Shown one piece after another: positions 59,801 to 63,692 of a DNA stretch of 64,000 nt. The stretch's first letter is position 1; every line of letters starts with the position of its first letter. The notes under the pieces were generated by a model. It was not told the DNA's origin. It worked only from the letters and a program-made list of their open reading frames with translations, and made no database searches. Origin of the DNA: Liopterus haemorrhoidalis (lineage: Eukaryota > Arthropoda > Insecta > Coleoptera > Dytiscidae); assembly GCA_963971575.1 (NCBI GenBank), contig OZ020611.1, positions 239,654,654 to 239,718,653 of the forward strand. Reading direction: 5' to 3'. A program made the position numbers and the translations under genes.

Positions 59801-60815
59801 TGCCGAAAAAACCTTAGGGGGTCCCGAAATTAAAAGAAAAAAAATAATTTTTAGCAGTTTTTGCTTTAAAAATTACAACAAAATTAATTATTAAACAATA
59901 AATTATTAAGAACATTTAAAATATTATTTCAAAAATTTTCTTGGGGGTCCAGAAAATGTTTGAGGCTAGGGGGTCCCGAATATAAAAAGGTTAAGAACCG
60001 TTGGTCTAGACAGAGAAGCAAAATTCGAGGAGTATGTCCCTTTCATGATTTAAGCATCACCTAAGAAGGGATTTTTCGAAATTCGACCCCTAAGGGGTGA
60101 AAAGGGGTAAATGTGTTTTAATGGATTCCTCAATATCTTTTAGGTCTGATGAGATATCGACTTGGTATTTGCTTACAATGGTTACCCATACACATATATA
60201 AAAACATAATTCAGGATTTTGCCCTAATCAACTCCAAACATATTATTCTCGCCCGAATAATATCACCAACGAAGCAGGCTCGAACCACCGGCCGCCCAGT
60301 CACGCCTGTTTCCAACAGTCTAAAACCGCACGACTTAATGCGCTCGGCCACTCCGTTGGCTGAATCTCAATCACTGTTACAACTTAATTAAAAAGCAATT
60401 TAATAATTACATATTGTGCAACCGAATTTGGAACATAGTTGGATTCAATCGTTAATAAAATCGACATTATTGATGCAGTTAAGTTGCAATTATTTATAGC
60501 ATTAGGTAACATGCCTACTATGATAAATATAAAACCTCTTTGCTGTAGATCTTCAACTACGTTTAAAAAAATTAAATTCAGGTCAATCTTTAATCTCCCT
60601 CGTATTAACTAATATATATTTATATTTTTCAATTAATTGAAATATGGTACTTACCAATTTGTTTCTCAATGTATGCTGCTTCGTCAGGTGTGGCTCTGGG
60701 TATAATCCCCGGATCTGACAGTGATGTGCGTAAAAGGGCTGACACGGTGAATAAAAATAAAACAGCCCCTATTACTGGAATTGCCACCGTGATTTTCGAC
60801 GCTAAAAACGGACAA
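26425..60815 (-). CDS. app: DHHC palmitoyltransferase gene, ZDHHC9/14/18 (approximated) group; 5' partial, eight exons
   Basis: Protein S-acyltransferase: a membrane enzyme that loads palmitate on the DHHC cysteine and passes it to substrate cysteines, typically at Golgi or plasma membrane. Exons, read right to left: 60815-60655, 55657-55473, 51740-51629, 47747-47593, 44378-44257, 42543-42441, 40892 to about 40398, 26885-26425. Each of the first six internal junctions has GT donor, AG acceptor and matching phase. In order the protein shows the SDPG motif, PPPRTKEV, the cysteine-rich domain with [19 protein letters not shown], the TTxE motif (TTNE), a PaCCT-like segment, and a tail ending GLMKLGVV. 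The family assignment rests on remembered resemblance to vertebrate ZDHHC14/18 and fly app, including the PDZ-ligand-like end. The start codon and first membrane segment are missing and should lie past 64000. Introns are packed with transposons. In Drosophila app acts in Fat/planar-polarity signalling; that role here is inference. Confidence 0.93.
27295..27637. mobile_element. MITE family F, intact copy
   Basis: 343 bp with inverted ends containing AAAATATGCAACGGTACTTT and TA on both sides. It lies in the last intron of the palmitoyltransferase gene. Confidence 0.88.
27855..28095 (+). repeat. tandem repeat, about 30-bp unit, about 8 copies
   Basis: Units contain GGGGGTCAGAAGCCAAAATT with T-runs of varying length. 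Diverged minisatellite. Confidence 0.85.
28315..28515. mobile_element. hAT-like TAGGGTGAC MITE, short copy
   Basis: 201 bp, ends TAGGGTGACCATTCGTCC and AAATGGTCACCCTA, with 8-bp flanks CTATTAAC / CTATTATC. It carries two copies of a unit with TTGGGAGATGAGGACC. The same family is at 1845-3477 and 38324-38640. Confidence 0.85.
28860..29228. mobile_element. MITE with GGTCTGACTGA ends
   Basis: GGTCTGACTGATCGAGT and ACTCGGTCAGTCAGACC form the inverted ends. About 369 bp, no ORF. Confidence 0.65.
29310..29361 (-). pseudogene. mariner transposase relic, C-terminal end (split by LINE)
   Basis: Read on the minus strand the segment TATCGAGCTAAAAGGAGTCT and TATGTTGAGAAA encodes [10 protein letters not shown], the usual end of a mariner transposase. 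It continues the frame found at 30595-30770 on the far side of the LINE. Confidence 0.7.
29362..30594 (+). mobile_element. 5'-truncated non-LTR retrotransposon inserted in a mariner relic
   Basis: A reverse transcriptase fragment plus a short 3' UTR ending in an (AAAT)n tail at 30569-30594. It lies between two copies of ATACA (29357-29361, 30595-30599), where the mariner sequence is broken. Truncation at the 5' end and an A-rich tail are standard for target-primed insertion. Confidence 0.88.
29364..30392 (+). CDS. reverse transcriptase C-terminal part, non-LTR (jockey/CR1-like)
   Basis: Polymerase fragment of a LINE. The frame is open from the truncation point and starts mid-domain ([14 protein letters not shown]). 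The motif [14 protein letters not shown] is at about residue 29 and the catalytic FADD box at about residue 72 ([10 protein letters not shown]), followed by thumb-like sequence with [10 protein letters not shown] and a long C-terminal region to FSIR and a stop at 30390-30392. The upstream palm, fingers, endonuclease and ORF1 are missing. 342 codons uninterrupted suggests a fairly recent insertion. It lies antisense to the host gene in its last intron. The clade call is from general resemblance only. Confidence 0.88.
   Translation: MLRWLTSYIRNRSQAVAINGSISDFITITSGVPQGSHLGPLLFITYINNIYTAIKFSHFLLFADDLKIFKKISCVQDCEELNKDLKEFYKYCSANHLHLNLEKCNSITFTRKRLPIKFTYQLNNTPLTEVNIIKDLGIYFDSKFKFDHHIEKTTKSAFKQLGFIMRSCKHFTKPKSITILYKSLVCSKLEYNSIIWNPQYATYINKIENIQRRFVRYLDYKFHTNDMNHSYLGRLDRYNLNTLEKRRTKLEMNFVYKIVNGMIDSTDILGLINFNVPALNLRQVNTFYTPNSQTNIRQNSPLNRIMFTFNSCFNNSDIFFLSFFAFKKKVDSYLTTRVFSIR
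30595..30770 (-). pseudogene. mariner transposase relic, part before the LINE
   Basis: On the minus strand it reads [20 protein letters not shown], with the last catalytic Asp of mariner (APSD), then SNEEVIAE and, after frame slips, GLQKLEKRW. It joins the 29310-29361 fragment across the LINE. The upstream catalytic region is not recognisable. Confidence 0.75.
30771..32968. other. intron sequence, few recognised features
   Basis: It contains a degenerate family A relic at 31775-31932 (TAGACGAAACTAGATTTTC and AGTTCCGACTAAACGTTTGG). The short ORFs look spurious. Confidence 0.5.
33232..34681 (+). mobile_element. Tc1-like transposon copy 2
   Basis: 28-bp inverted ends identical to copy 1, TA at 33230-33231 and 34682-34683. 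Family V copy 1 gives the empty site. Length 1450 bp; shorter mostly because of a smaller intron and small deletions. Confidence 0.95.
33513..34550 (+). pseudogene. Tc1-like DD34E transposase, copy 2 (inactivated)
   Basis: It starts at the ATG at 33513 (MPKKRQ) and hits TAA at once, with a small deletion in the next codons. The rest parallels copy 1: [28 protein letters not shown], a Trp-to-stop in LRLS*A, then WTDETNVE. The intron remnant 33984-34010 is followed by [21 protein letters not shown] and [11 protein letters not shown] keep Asp-34-Glu. A stop interrupts near 34446 (TMLK*RII) and a short deletion follows at about 34499. Several residues look more ancestral than in copy 1 (for example QQDNAACH), so the two copies complement each other as evidence of the family. 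Confidence 0.92.
34859..35319. other. unassigned intron interval
   Basis: AT-rich, with TA-rich tracts at 35040-35135. Nothing recognised. Confidence 0.5.
35320..36473. mobile_element. TIR element with 35-bp ends and internal triplicated segment
   Basis: The left arm TTTGATAATCTAAAGAAGTC continues to GGTCATAT at 35354; the right arm is its inverse at 36439-36473. Near 35530-35720 a ~90-bp unit containing CTCGGTTCTACTAACCTGAC is repeated about three times. No credible ORF. Confidence 0.78.
37207..37571. mobile_element. diverged family A MITE
   Basis: It begins CAGGCTATTCCAAACGATTA and ends with AGTTCCGCCTAAACGTTTGG. The body shares the GAAACCATGGAAACGA block with family A. Confidence 0.75.
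37818..39254. mobile_element. foldback-type element with CTGAAGATGG motif
   Basis: The inverted arms start GATAATAAAACACTCGGTTA (left) and CTAACCGAGTGTTTCATTAT (right). They extend inward, through AAATTTACAAACT/AGTTTGTAAATTT and a TATGGCTATAATTAG/CTAATTATAGCC pair, to 38005 and 39158. On the minus strand at about 37887-37913 it has CTGAAGATGGCCTCATAAGC followed by CGAAA. A TAGGGTGAC MITE (38324-38640) lies inside. Confidence 0.75.
38324..38640. mobile_element. hAT-like TAGGGTGAC MITE, third copy
   Basis: It begins TAGGGTGACCAGACGTATTC and ends ATCTGGTCAGCCTA. An exact 8-bp duplication GTGTCGAA is at 38316-38323 and 38641-38648. A ~50-bp unit (AGTGAGGACC then T-run and GCTCAT) is repeated inside. 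Confidence 0.9.
39700..39783 (-). pseudogene. THAP-domain-like relic, second copy
   Basis: On the minus strand the ATG at about 39775 reads [20 protein letters not shown], then FRFLKDEKQ and a stop. Where the first copy has MVYC, this one has lost the first Cys; where this one reads FRFLKDEK, the first ends earlier. The shared frame in two decayed copies suggests a coding ancestor. Confidence 0.5.
40398..40892 (-). CDS. app: palmitoyltransferase exon g: low-complexity cytosolic tail, 3' limit uncertain
   Basis: The acceptor TTTTTCAG precedes [16 protein letters not shown] in phase 0, matching exon f. The frame stays open for about 165 codons, rich in N, S, R, Y and Q as expected for a disordered tail, and ends in TAG at 40398-40400. 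Because a separate downstream exon carries the conserved C terminus, the stop may mark an alternative isoform, or the exon may end earlier at a weak GT. Candidates in the needed phase are weak (for example the GT in the codon AGT of RTKSDK). Confidence 0.72.
   Translation of the reverse strand, partial: NGISQISLNSESASPGVYRQNIDQNGMYSPFRKYSLRSSYVTPSKNCASQKIIPANPNQIIQKPYDIQRRYTEHHLEMKYSNSLPRIGQNNFERHSARHLRPKSAFVYENVHARDEFCVNNDCNINRTKSDKVVYSNVPNVKVRNFPTLQYSPSYVQDKHSGLH
41261..42430. mobile_element. MITE family H, copy 2, next to a host splice donor
   Basis: The left end AGGAGAAACTTTTTAAGATC with GCAGCGCCAT, and the right end GGGCGCTTAGGAAGTTTCCCC, are inverted repeats matching 4167-4976. The right end is about five bases from the six-base donor of host exon f. 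It contains a family A copy. Confidence 0.75.
41342..41748. mobile_element. MITE family A, copy in family H
   Basis: 407 bp, ends CAGTCTGTTCCAAACGGTTA and inverse (one mismatch), TA on both sides. Confidence 0.92.
42441..42543 (-). CDS. app: palmitoyltransferase exon f: start of cytosolic tail
   Basis: The acceptor ATTTTCAG and donor GTAAGA bound 103 bp encoding [20 protein letters not shown] and then [14 protein letters not shown]. The R-R-G junction with exon e is shared with vertebrate relatives, while the rest is a poorly conserved cytosolic tail. A MITE ends only about five bases past the six-base donor (see 41261-42430). Phase is 2 in, 0 out. Confidence 0.85.
43083..43985. repeat. family beta repeat, uninterrupted copy, reverse orientation
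   Basis: Matches 1888-3235 in reverse, lacking the family A insertion. It includes a GACA-type tract near 43135-43150 and a tRNA-like block at 43626-43710. Confidence 0.8.
43626..43710 (+). repeat. tRNA-like segment inside family beta
   Basis: It has TAGCTTAATGGGTTAGACC (A-box-like) and GAGTTCGAGTAC (B-box-like). It corresponds to 2594-2680 but has lost the pairing of the ends. Confidence 0.45.
44257..44378 (-). CDS. app: palmitoyltransferase exon e: PaCCT-like segment
   Basis: The acceptor TGTTTTAG and donor AG/GTAAGT bound 122 bp. The reading is [20 protein letters not shown], then [20 protein letters not shown]. The N-P-Y-x-x-G-x-x-x-N pattern matches the PaCCT region conserved at the C-terminal side of DHHC domains. 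Several cysteines follow, which in the family can themselves be acylated. It leaves in phase 2 and joins exon f to give LIDRRGLV. Confidence 0.9.
44725..46482 (+). repeat. dispersed repeat with internal ~400-bp tandem units
   Basis: It starts near CTAGCTGAGTACCCGTGCTT and ends in TATATATATAGATAA. At least four units share ATTTACCCCTTTAGGGGTGA, near 44940, 45210, 45610 and 46010. A reverse-oriented relative is at 58305-60240, and a head-like fragment at 27650-27680. The ORFs inside are by-products. Confidence 0.75.
46612..47566 (-). mobile_element. TIR repeat with AATAGGGGATAGGCAT ends and a coding first exon
   Basis: AATAGGGGATAGGCAT at the left and ATGCCTATCCCCTATT at the right are exact inverse. 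On the minus strand it carries an ATG exon followed by a consensus splice donor (47127-47258). The host exon d donor is only about 27 bases from the right end. I could not fix a target duplication. Confidence 0.65.
47127..47258 (-). CDS. isolated 5' exon with start codon and splice donor, unrecognised
   Basis: On the minus strand the ATG at 47258 gives [20 protein letters not shown] then [20 protein letters not shown] and KTDL, followed at once by GTAAGT. The pattern of a short N-terminal exon in a TIR element resembles multi-copy insect elements with similar N termini that I recall only vaguely (some joined to YqaJ-type nuclease exons); I cannot confirm this. No matching downstream exon is visible before the element ends at 46612, so it is either a decayed autonomous element or a captured exon. 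Confidence 0.5.
47593..47747 (-). CDS. app: palmitoyltransferase exon d: membrane segment 4 and TTxE motif
   Basis: The acceptor TATGTTTCAG and donor GTAAGT bound a 155-bp exon entering in phase 1 and leaving in phase 0. It encodes [18 protein letters not shown], a hydrophobic helix containing [18 protein letters not shown], then [12 protein letters not shown] is the family TTxE motif, placed as usual shortly after the fourth helix. The exon was too short to appear as a long ORF and was found by reading the minus strand next to splice signals. Confidence 0.93.
47797..48030 (+). pseudogene. non-LTR reverse transcriptase fragment
   Basis: The frame reads [19 protein letters not shown], then [13 protein letters not shown], the motif B to ADD box of a LINE polymerase, followed by [11 protein letters not shown]. 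It lacks both flanks and is ~75 codons. It lies in an intron, about 50 bp upstream of host exon d in the gene's direction. Confidence 0.75.
48107..48976. mobile_element. hAT-like MITE with CCGAACC repeats
   Basis: The ends are CAGGACTTCGAACCGGAACT and AACGGTTCGAAGCCCTG; the 8-bp duplication GTAATAAT is exact (48099-48106, 48977-48984). Both subterminal zones have many GAACCGAAAACCG copies. 870 bp, no transposase. Confidence 0.93.
49202..49609. mobile_element. MITE family A, copy in family I
   Basis: The ends CAGTCTGTTCCAAACGGTTA and inverse, TA on both sides. The 22 kb copy shows the uninterrupted site (CCCATTTTTAGTTAACCG). Confidence 0.92.
49676..50875. mobile_element. TIR element with GGGCCGAGAGTTCCAGTT ends
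   Basis: Left GGGCCGAGAGTTCCAGTT, right AACTGGAACTCTCGGCCC. The right terminus is tandemly duplicated, about 120 bp (50631-50755 and 50756-50875). Absent at the homologous position in the 22 kb family I copy. Confidence 0.8.
51629..51740 (-). CDS. app: palmitoyltransferase exon c: end of CRD and membrane segment 3
   Basis: The exon starts after TTTGTTTCAG and reads [16 protein letters not shown], then a hydrophobic helix ending in CAITHLVL. It leaves in phase 1 at GTAAGT. It joins exon b without loss to give the family signature [16 protein letters not shown]. An open reading frame continues into the intron beyond the donor, but that extension is not conserved-looking and is treated as intronic. 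Confidence 0.95.
51886..52479. mobile_element. MITE family A, copy interrupted by family B
   Basis: The left end AAGTCTGTTCCAAACGGTTA has one change at the first base; the right end is AACCGTTTGGAACAGACTG. TA flanks. Family B occupies 51988-52171. Confidence 0.9.
51988..52171. mobile_element. MITE family B, short copy
   Basis: The ends TAATCCGTCTCAATTTGTAA and TACAAGATGAGACAGAT are inverted. It is inserted in family A at AATCATA/CTTACAA, a site also hit in the 92-498 nest. Confidence 0.85.
52492..53069. mobile_element. PIF-type MITE family C, copy 3
   Basis: The ends TACCCTTTTCACACTAGAAC and inverse, TAA on both sides (52489-52491, 53070-53072). Opposite orientation to copies 1 and 2. Confidence 0.9.
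53291..53382 (-). repeat. tRNA-derived segment
   Basis: On the minus strand: TAGTTCCGTGGTAAGACTG (A-box-like) and CCCGGGTTCGATACC (B box) about 50 bp apart. Lacks a clean cloverleaf; a tRNA-derived SINE head is likelier than a functional tRNA gene. Confidence 0.5.
53790..55070 (-). mobile_element. mariner transposon with near full-length but dead transposase
   Basis: The inverted ends CCAGGTCTACAAGTATGAAA and TTTCATACTTGTAGACCTGG extend through TGCGGATTTTTT (about 32 bp), with TA on both sides. About 1280 bp, the usual mariner length. Confidence 0.93.
53865..54902 (-). pseudogene. mariner DD34D transposase, full-length frame with four nonsense codons
   Basis: From the ATG at 54902 ([18 protein letters not shown]) to TAA at 53865 the frame is 345 codons with no frameshift. 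The paired helix-turn-helix ([18 protein letters not shown]), the WIPHAL linker, first Asp in TGDEKWIYF, second in FLHDNAPSH and third in [13 protein letters not shown] (34 residues apart) are all present. It ends near KLPERWEKC and AYFE. Stops lie at about 54758 (CER*F), 54387 (KKS*V), 54330 (FGK*T) and 53994 (FCS*E). It cannot make a functional enzyme. It lies in the same orientation as the host gene. Confidence 0.94.
55473..55657 (-). CDS. app: palmitoyltransferase exon b: cysteine-rich DHHC catalytic core
   Basis: The acceptor TTGTTCTAG precedes and the donor GTGAGT follows directly after the codons for DHHCPW. The exon encodes the linker [14 protein letters not shown] and then the zinc-binding cysteine-rich domain, including [19 protein letters not shown] and [13 protein letters not shown]. 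All cysteines and histidines expected for the two CCHC zinc sites are present, as is the catalytic DHHC cysteine. Length is 185 bp and it leaves in phase 0. This is the strongest single piece of evidence for the family. Confidence 0.96.
55985..56210. repeat. hairpin of ~70-bp inverted arms
   Basis: The arm CAGATATAACTTGAAATTTT to AAAATAGTAAC at 55998-56064 is repeated inverted at 56140-56205. It lies inside a beta-like repeat (GACAGACA tract at 55970). Confidence 0.75.
57033..58221 (+). mobile_element. PIF/Harbinger element with truncated transposase
   Basis: The ends AGGTACCTGTACACTGTAGA and TCTACAGTGTACATGTACCT are inverted and flanked by TTA (57030-57032, 58222-58224). The 300 bp inside each end are crowded with CTAGAG, CTAGCTAGA and AGAGC motifs in both orientations. 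One short transposase fragment lies in the centre. Confidence 0.92.
57364..57777 (+). pseudogene. N-terminal part of a Harbinger transposase (HARBI1-like)
   Basis: 137 codons. Residues of the type [20 protein letters not shown], then [17 protein letters not shown] and TLTLRFL match the region just before the DDE nuclease of Harbinger transposases. The preceding basic stretch ([13 protein letters not shown]) also fits. The frame ends at 57777 soon after, without any catalytic Asp or Glu, so it is non-functional. I doubt the exact start; translation could begin at 57364. Confidence 0.85.
58596..59483 (-). mobile_element. internally deleted mariner
   Basis: The ends TTGGGTTGTGTAATAAATTA and AATTTATTACACAACCTAA are inverted and flanked by TA. 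888 bp, versus about 1.3 kb for a complete element. Confidence 0.9.
58671..59311 (-). pseudogene. mariner transposase, central catalytic part deleted
   Basis: It begins at the ATG at 59311 ([19 protein letters not shown]) with the first helix-turn-helix, a Trp-to-stop near 59160 (DWSS*F), the second ([20 protein letters not shown]) and [14 protein letters not shown]. The sequence then jumps, with a frame change, to [20 protein letters not shown], which has the third Asp, and runs to [15 protein letters not shown]. The segment with the first two catalytic Asp residues (about 100-110 residues) is missing. Confidence 0.9.
59781..60003. mobile_element. short hAT-like MITE
   Basis: 223 bp, ends CAGCGGTTCTTAACCGGGG and AAAAGGTTAAGAACCGTTG; flanks GTTTAGAC / GTCTAGAC (7 of 8). 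GGGGGTCC motifs repeat inside. Confidence 0.85.
60258..60354 (-). tRNA. tRNA-Leu-like sequence (likely SINE head or pseudogene)
   Basis: On the minus strand CCAACGGAGTGGCCGAGCGC begins an acceptor stem whose partner TCGTTGG lies about 90 bases on. The A-box-like AGTGGCCGAGCGC and B-box GGTTCGAGCC are both present. The loop TTTTAGA would give anticodon TAG. The length and variable arm fit a class II (Leu/Ser) tRNA, but the D arm and anticodon stem use wobble pairs, so function is doubtful. Confidence 0.45.
60655..60815 (-). CDS. app: palmitoyltransferase exon a: membrane segment 2 and DPG motif
   Basis: The acceptor TTTTCAG precedes position 60815 and the donor GTAAGT follows 60655. The reading frame starts with the last base of a split codon (probably D) and reads [13 protein letters not shown], a hydrophobic run, [20 protein letters not shown] and ends IEKQI. 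The SDPG motif sits just after the second transmembrane helix in DHHC enzymes. The exon is 161 bp, enters in phase 2 and leaves in phase 1. No upstream exon encoding the expected cytosolic head and first helix is visible on the minus strand between 60816 and 64000, so at least one intron continues past the window edge. Confidence 0.93.
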
Positions 60816-61084
60816 CTGAAAACAGAAACAAAGTCAATCAGTCAAATTTCTTTTCAATTCAGGTAATAATGTTTTCAAAGAGCATGTAGGCATGCGTAGA
60901 ATAGTATTTGTTGTCTAATTTAAACAACCTCATAGTTCTTATAGTTCTCGAGATAGCAATGGTGAACAATTTAAAATGAACACCCTGTATACCAGTGGTG
61001 AGCAAGCTACGGTTCGAGGACCGAATGCGACCCGCAACATTATTTTCTGTGACCCACACTTATTTAAAACTTTCGTGATTATAT

Positions 61085-61605
61085 TAACAAAAATTGTGAA
61101 GAGTGAATATTCATATATTTCAGGGTTTTGTAGGTATTTAATAAGTGTAAGAAGCCAACATAATACTGAATGTCTACGAACATTTGTTCTATTAACAATG
61201 TGTTGGTCTGGTGTTCAAAACTCGGTCCTCAGCAGTTAAATTTTTTTATTATATTTTTAATTTCAAAAAAAGACATACACTATCTTAGCCATAAATACAA
61301 AAAATCCATAACATTATTATCCATAATTTGTATATGAATTAAAAAAAAAAATAATTAAATTTGTCAAAAACACAGAAACTGCAATATTTTTCAAAATCGG
61401 ATCAAAAATTCCTCTCGTACGTTTCCGGCTCAGATCAATGTACATTACCTATAATTTTTTTCAAATTTTTAGTTAATTCCCTCTCGGGCGGGACAAGAGC
61501 TTTTTTAGCATATTTTTGGCAAAATCCAGTTAAAAAAAAAAGAATTTTAAAAAACTTTCTTTCGATACCACACAATAATTTATTTTTAAATATTTTTGTT
61601 AATCG
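61085..61605. repeat. diverged family beta fragment
   Basis: It shares TTTCAGGGTTTTGTAGGTAT, GGATCAAAAATTCCT and TTTTGGCAAAATCCAG with 1888-3235. It abuts the mariner at 61661. Confidence 0.6.
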
Positions 61606-61660
61606 ACGACACAAAAAGCGATTTTTTTCGTGAAACAGTTTTTTCTAGTGCGTTCTAAAA

Positions 61661-62376
61661 ATGAGTGACATTCATTTCGAGCAACGGTGTGCTATCAGGT
61701 TTTGCTTTAGACTTGGGCACAGTGCAACGGAAACTTTTGCAAAACTTCAGCAGGCCTACGGAGACAGTGTTTTGTCAAGGACCCAGGTTTTTCGGTGGTT
61801 TAAGGCATTTTCAGAAGAAAGAGAGTTGATTGAAGATGAATCACGCAGCGAAAGGTGGTTTAAAGCATTTTCAGAAGGAAGAGAGTCGATTGAAGATGAA
61901 TCACGCAGCGGGAAGCCTTCATGTTCAAGAACCGATGAAAATATCGACAGAATCCGGGATCTTGTGCGTTCAGATCGTCGGTTGACATTTAGAATGATCG
62001 GGGAAGAGTTGAATTTGACTCACACTACCGTTCATCAGATTTTAACCAATGAATTGGGGATGAGATAAATGCGCCTTGTCACACAGCAATTTCGATAAAC
62101 GAGTTTTTGGCCAGTAAAAACATTTCTGTGGCTCATCAGCCTCCTTATTCGCCTGACTTGAGTTCTTGTGACTTTTTCCTCTTCCCAAGATTGAAATATC
62201 ACCTCAAGGGACGTCATTTTGGGAGACTCTAAAACATTCAAACGTCCGTAACCGACCAGCTGAAAGCTATTCTAGTATCCGAGTTCCAGCACTGCTATGA
62301 GGATTAGAAGAACCGTCTTCAGCGCTGTATGGCTTCCCAAGGAAGTTATTTTGAGGGAGACAATATTGAATTGTAA
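61661..62376 (+). pseudogene. internally deleted mariner transposase with a 60-bp tandem duplication
   Basis: From the ATG at 61661 (MSDIHFEQRCAIRFCFRLGH) it encodes the first helix-turn-helix and linker. The segment RWFKAFSEERELIEDESRSE is followed directly by a second copy, RWFKAFSEGRESIEDESRSG. Then come GKPSCSRTDENIDRIRDLVR and the second helix-turn-helix, ending LTNELGMR. The frame breaks there and resumes in NAPCHTAIS, PPYSPDLSSCDFFLFPRLK and LQRCMASQGSYFEGDN. The deletion removes the first catalytic Asp and, at the junction, replaces the second. Further stops (RL*NIQ, YED*KN) follow. Inactive. Confidence 0.88.
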
Positions 62377-62721
62377 TTCTATTCGAATAAAAAAAAATTA
62401 TAATAATCACTCCGGTTACTTAATTTACACGCGTCGTACGTGCCTAACAATAATAATAATAATAATAAGAATAGCTGATTATGAAAATCGATTAATCGGC
62501 CAAAAAAGCTTATACCGATTAATCGAAAAAATGGCCGATTACACTGGTCAACAAATTTAAACTTTTATTGCTGACTTAGATGTGATACTTGTTTTTAACT
62601 AATTTTAGGGTGCTGAATTAAAAAATGTTAACAGTTTCTGCCTATCACGTCAAATTTTTGTTCTATCGTATTTTGACTTTTTTCACCTTTTCACGTTCTG
62701 ATATACGTCTACTTTAATTTA

Positions 62722-63016
62722 AACGCAGACACCTTTATTTTGGACGTTTGCCATTGCTGATAGTACTAGGCTAGAATAGTACAATATAATGAGTATTAGT
62801 ATCAAAAAGATATAATACTTCAAGAAGTGATGACTTCATCACTTCTCGTGATCGCTGAAGACGGAAACAGATTGTTGAGCAGTTTCCGAAACGTCCGAAT
62901 TTTATATTACTCTTGAAGTATTATATCTTTTTGATACTAATACTCATTATATTGTACTATTCTAGCCTAGTACTATCAGCAATGGCAAACGTCCAAAATA
63001 AAGGTGTCTGCATTAA
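62722..63016. repeat. near-perfect inverted repeat, ~100-bp arms
   Basis: Left arm GCAGACACCTTTATTTTGGA through AGATATAATACTTCAAG (to about 62823); the right arm is its inverse from about 62914 to 63016. The ~90-bp spacer contains CTGAAGACGGAAAC, a hairpin partner GTTTCCG and then AAACGTCC. The ORF at 63069 begins about 50 bp later. Confidence 0.88.
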
Positions 63017-63068
63017 TATTGGACCATTGCAAAATAATTTCAAAGATATTTTAATTTAAACTTCATTC

Positions 63069-63692
63069 TTGTTGTCAAATATATTTCGTAGGAACGCCTT
63101 ACATACCGAACCTTTGGTGGAGCGAACAAAAATCATTTTCCCCCCTCTTCATATTAAACTGGGTCTAATGAAGCAATTTGTAAAAGCGTTGAACAAAGAT
63201 GGTGACTGTTTCAAATATATATCTGAAACATTTCAAAGTCTCAGTAATGAGACGCTAAAAGCTGGCATTTTTGACGGACCACAAATTAGAAAATTAGTGA
63301 ATGATCCACATTTCACTGTACATATGGATGATATGGAGAAGAATGCATGGCAGTCTTTCGTGGAGCTCATCAAAAATTTTCTTTGGAATAAAAAAGCCGA
63401 AAATTATGTGGAGGTCGTTGAAAATTTGATTGAAAATTATCATCATCAGGGGTGCAACATGAGCGTGAAAGTTTATTTTTTAAACAGTCATCTTGACAAA
63501 TTTCCTGTCAATCTTGGAGATGTTAGTGATGAACAGGGTGAACGTTTCCATCAGGATTTAAAAGAGATGGAGAGACGTTATCAAGGAAGGTGGGATACTC
63601 ACATGATTGCTGACTACTGTTGGAGTATTAAAAGAGACTTATCGGAAATGGTGCACTCCAGAAGATCTTACAAACGACCATTTAATCCTTAA
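63069..63692 (+). CDS. unrecognised protein fragment of a dispersed insect-type family (probably transposon-associated)
   Basis: The ORF gives 207 residues, possibly entered by splicing, since TTTCGTAG precedes AACGCCTTACATACC at about 63091. Notable parts are FPPLHIKLGLMKQFVKALNK, GIFDGPQIRKLVND, CNMSVKVYFLNSHLDKFP, VSDEQGERFHQDLKEMERRY and GRWDTHMIADYCWSIKRD, with a basic end. I recall similar sequences as multi-copy uncharacterised proteins in insects and cnidarians, usually as the C-terminal part of longer predictions. No catalytic motif is evident to me. Codon frame is intact and an AATAAA follows at 63772. Function unknown. Confidence 0.6.
   Translation: MLSNIFRRNALHTEPLVERTKIIFPPLHIKLGLMKQFVKALNKDGDCFKYISETFQSLSNETLKAGIFDGPQIRKLVNDPHFTVHMDDMEKNAWQSFVELIKNFLWNKKAENYVEVVENLIENYHHQGCNMSVKVYFLNSHLDKFPVNLGDVSDEQGERFHQDLKEMERRYQGRWDTHMIADYCWSIKRDLSEMVHSRRSYKRPFNP

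Larger units (their letters stand above)
58305..60240 (-). repeat. dispersed repeat, relative of 44725-46482
   Basis: Contains TTCACCCCTAA/TTAGGGGTGAA units in reverse orientation. It has been invaded by a mariner (58596-59483) and a small hAT-like MITE (59781-60003). Confidence 0.7.
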
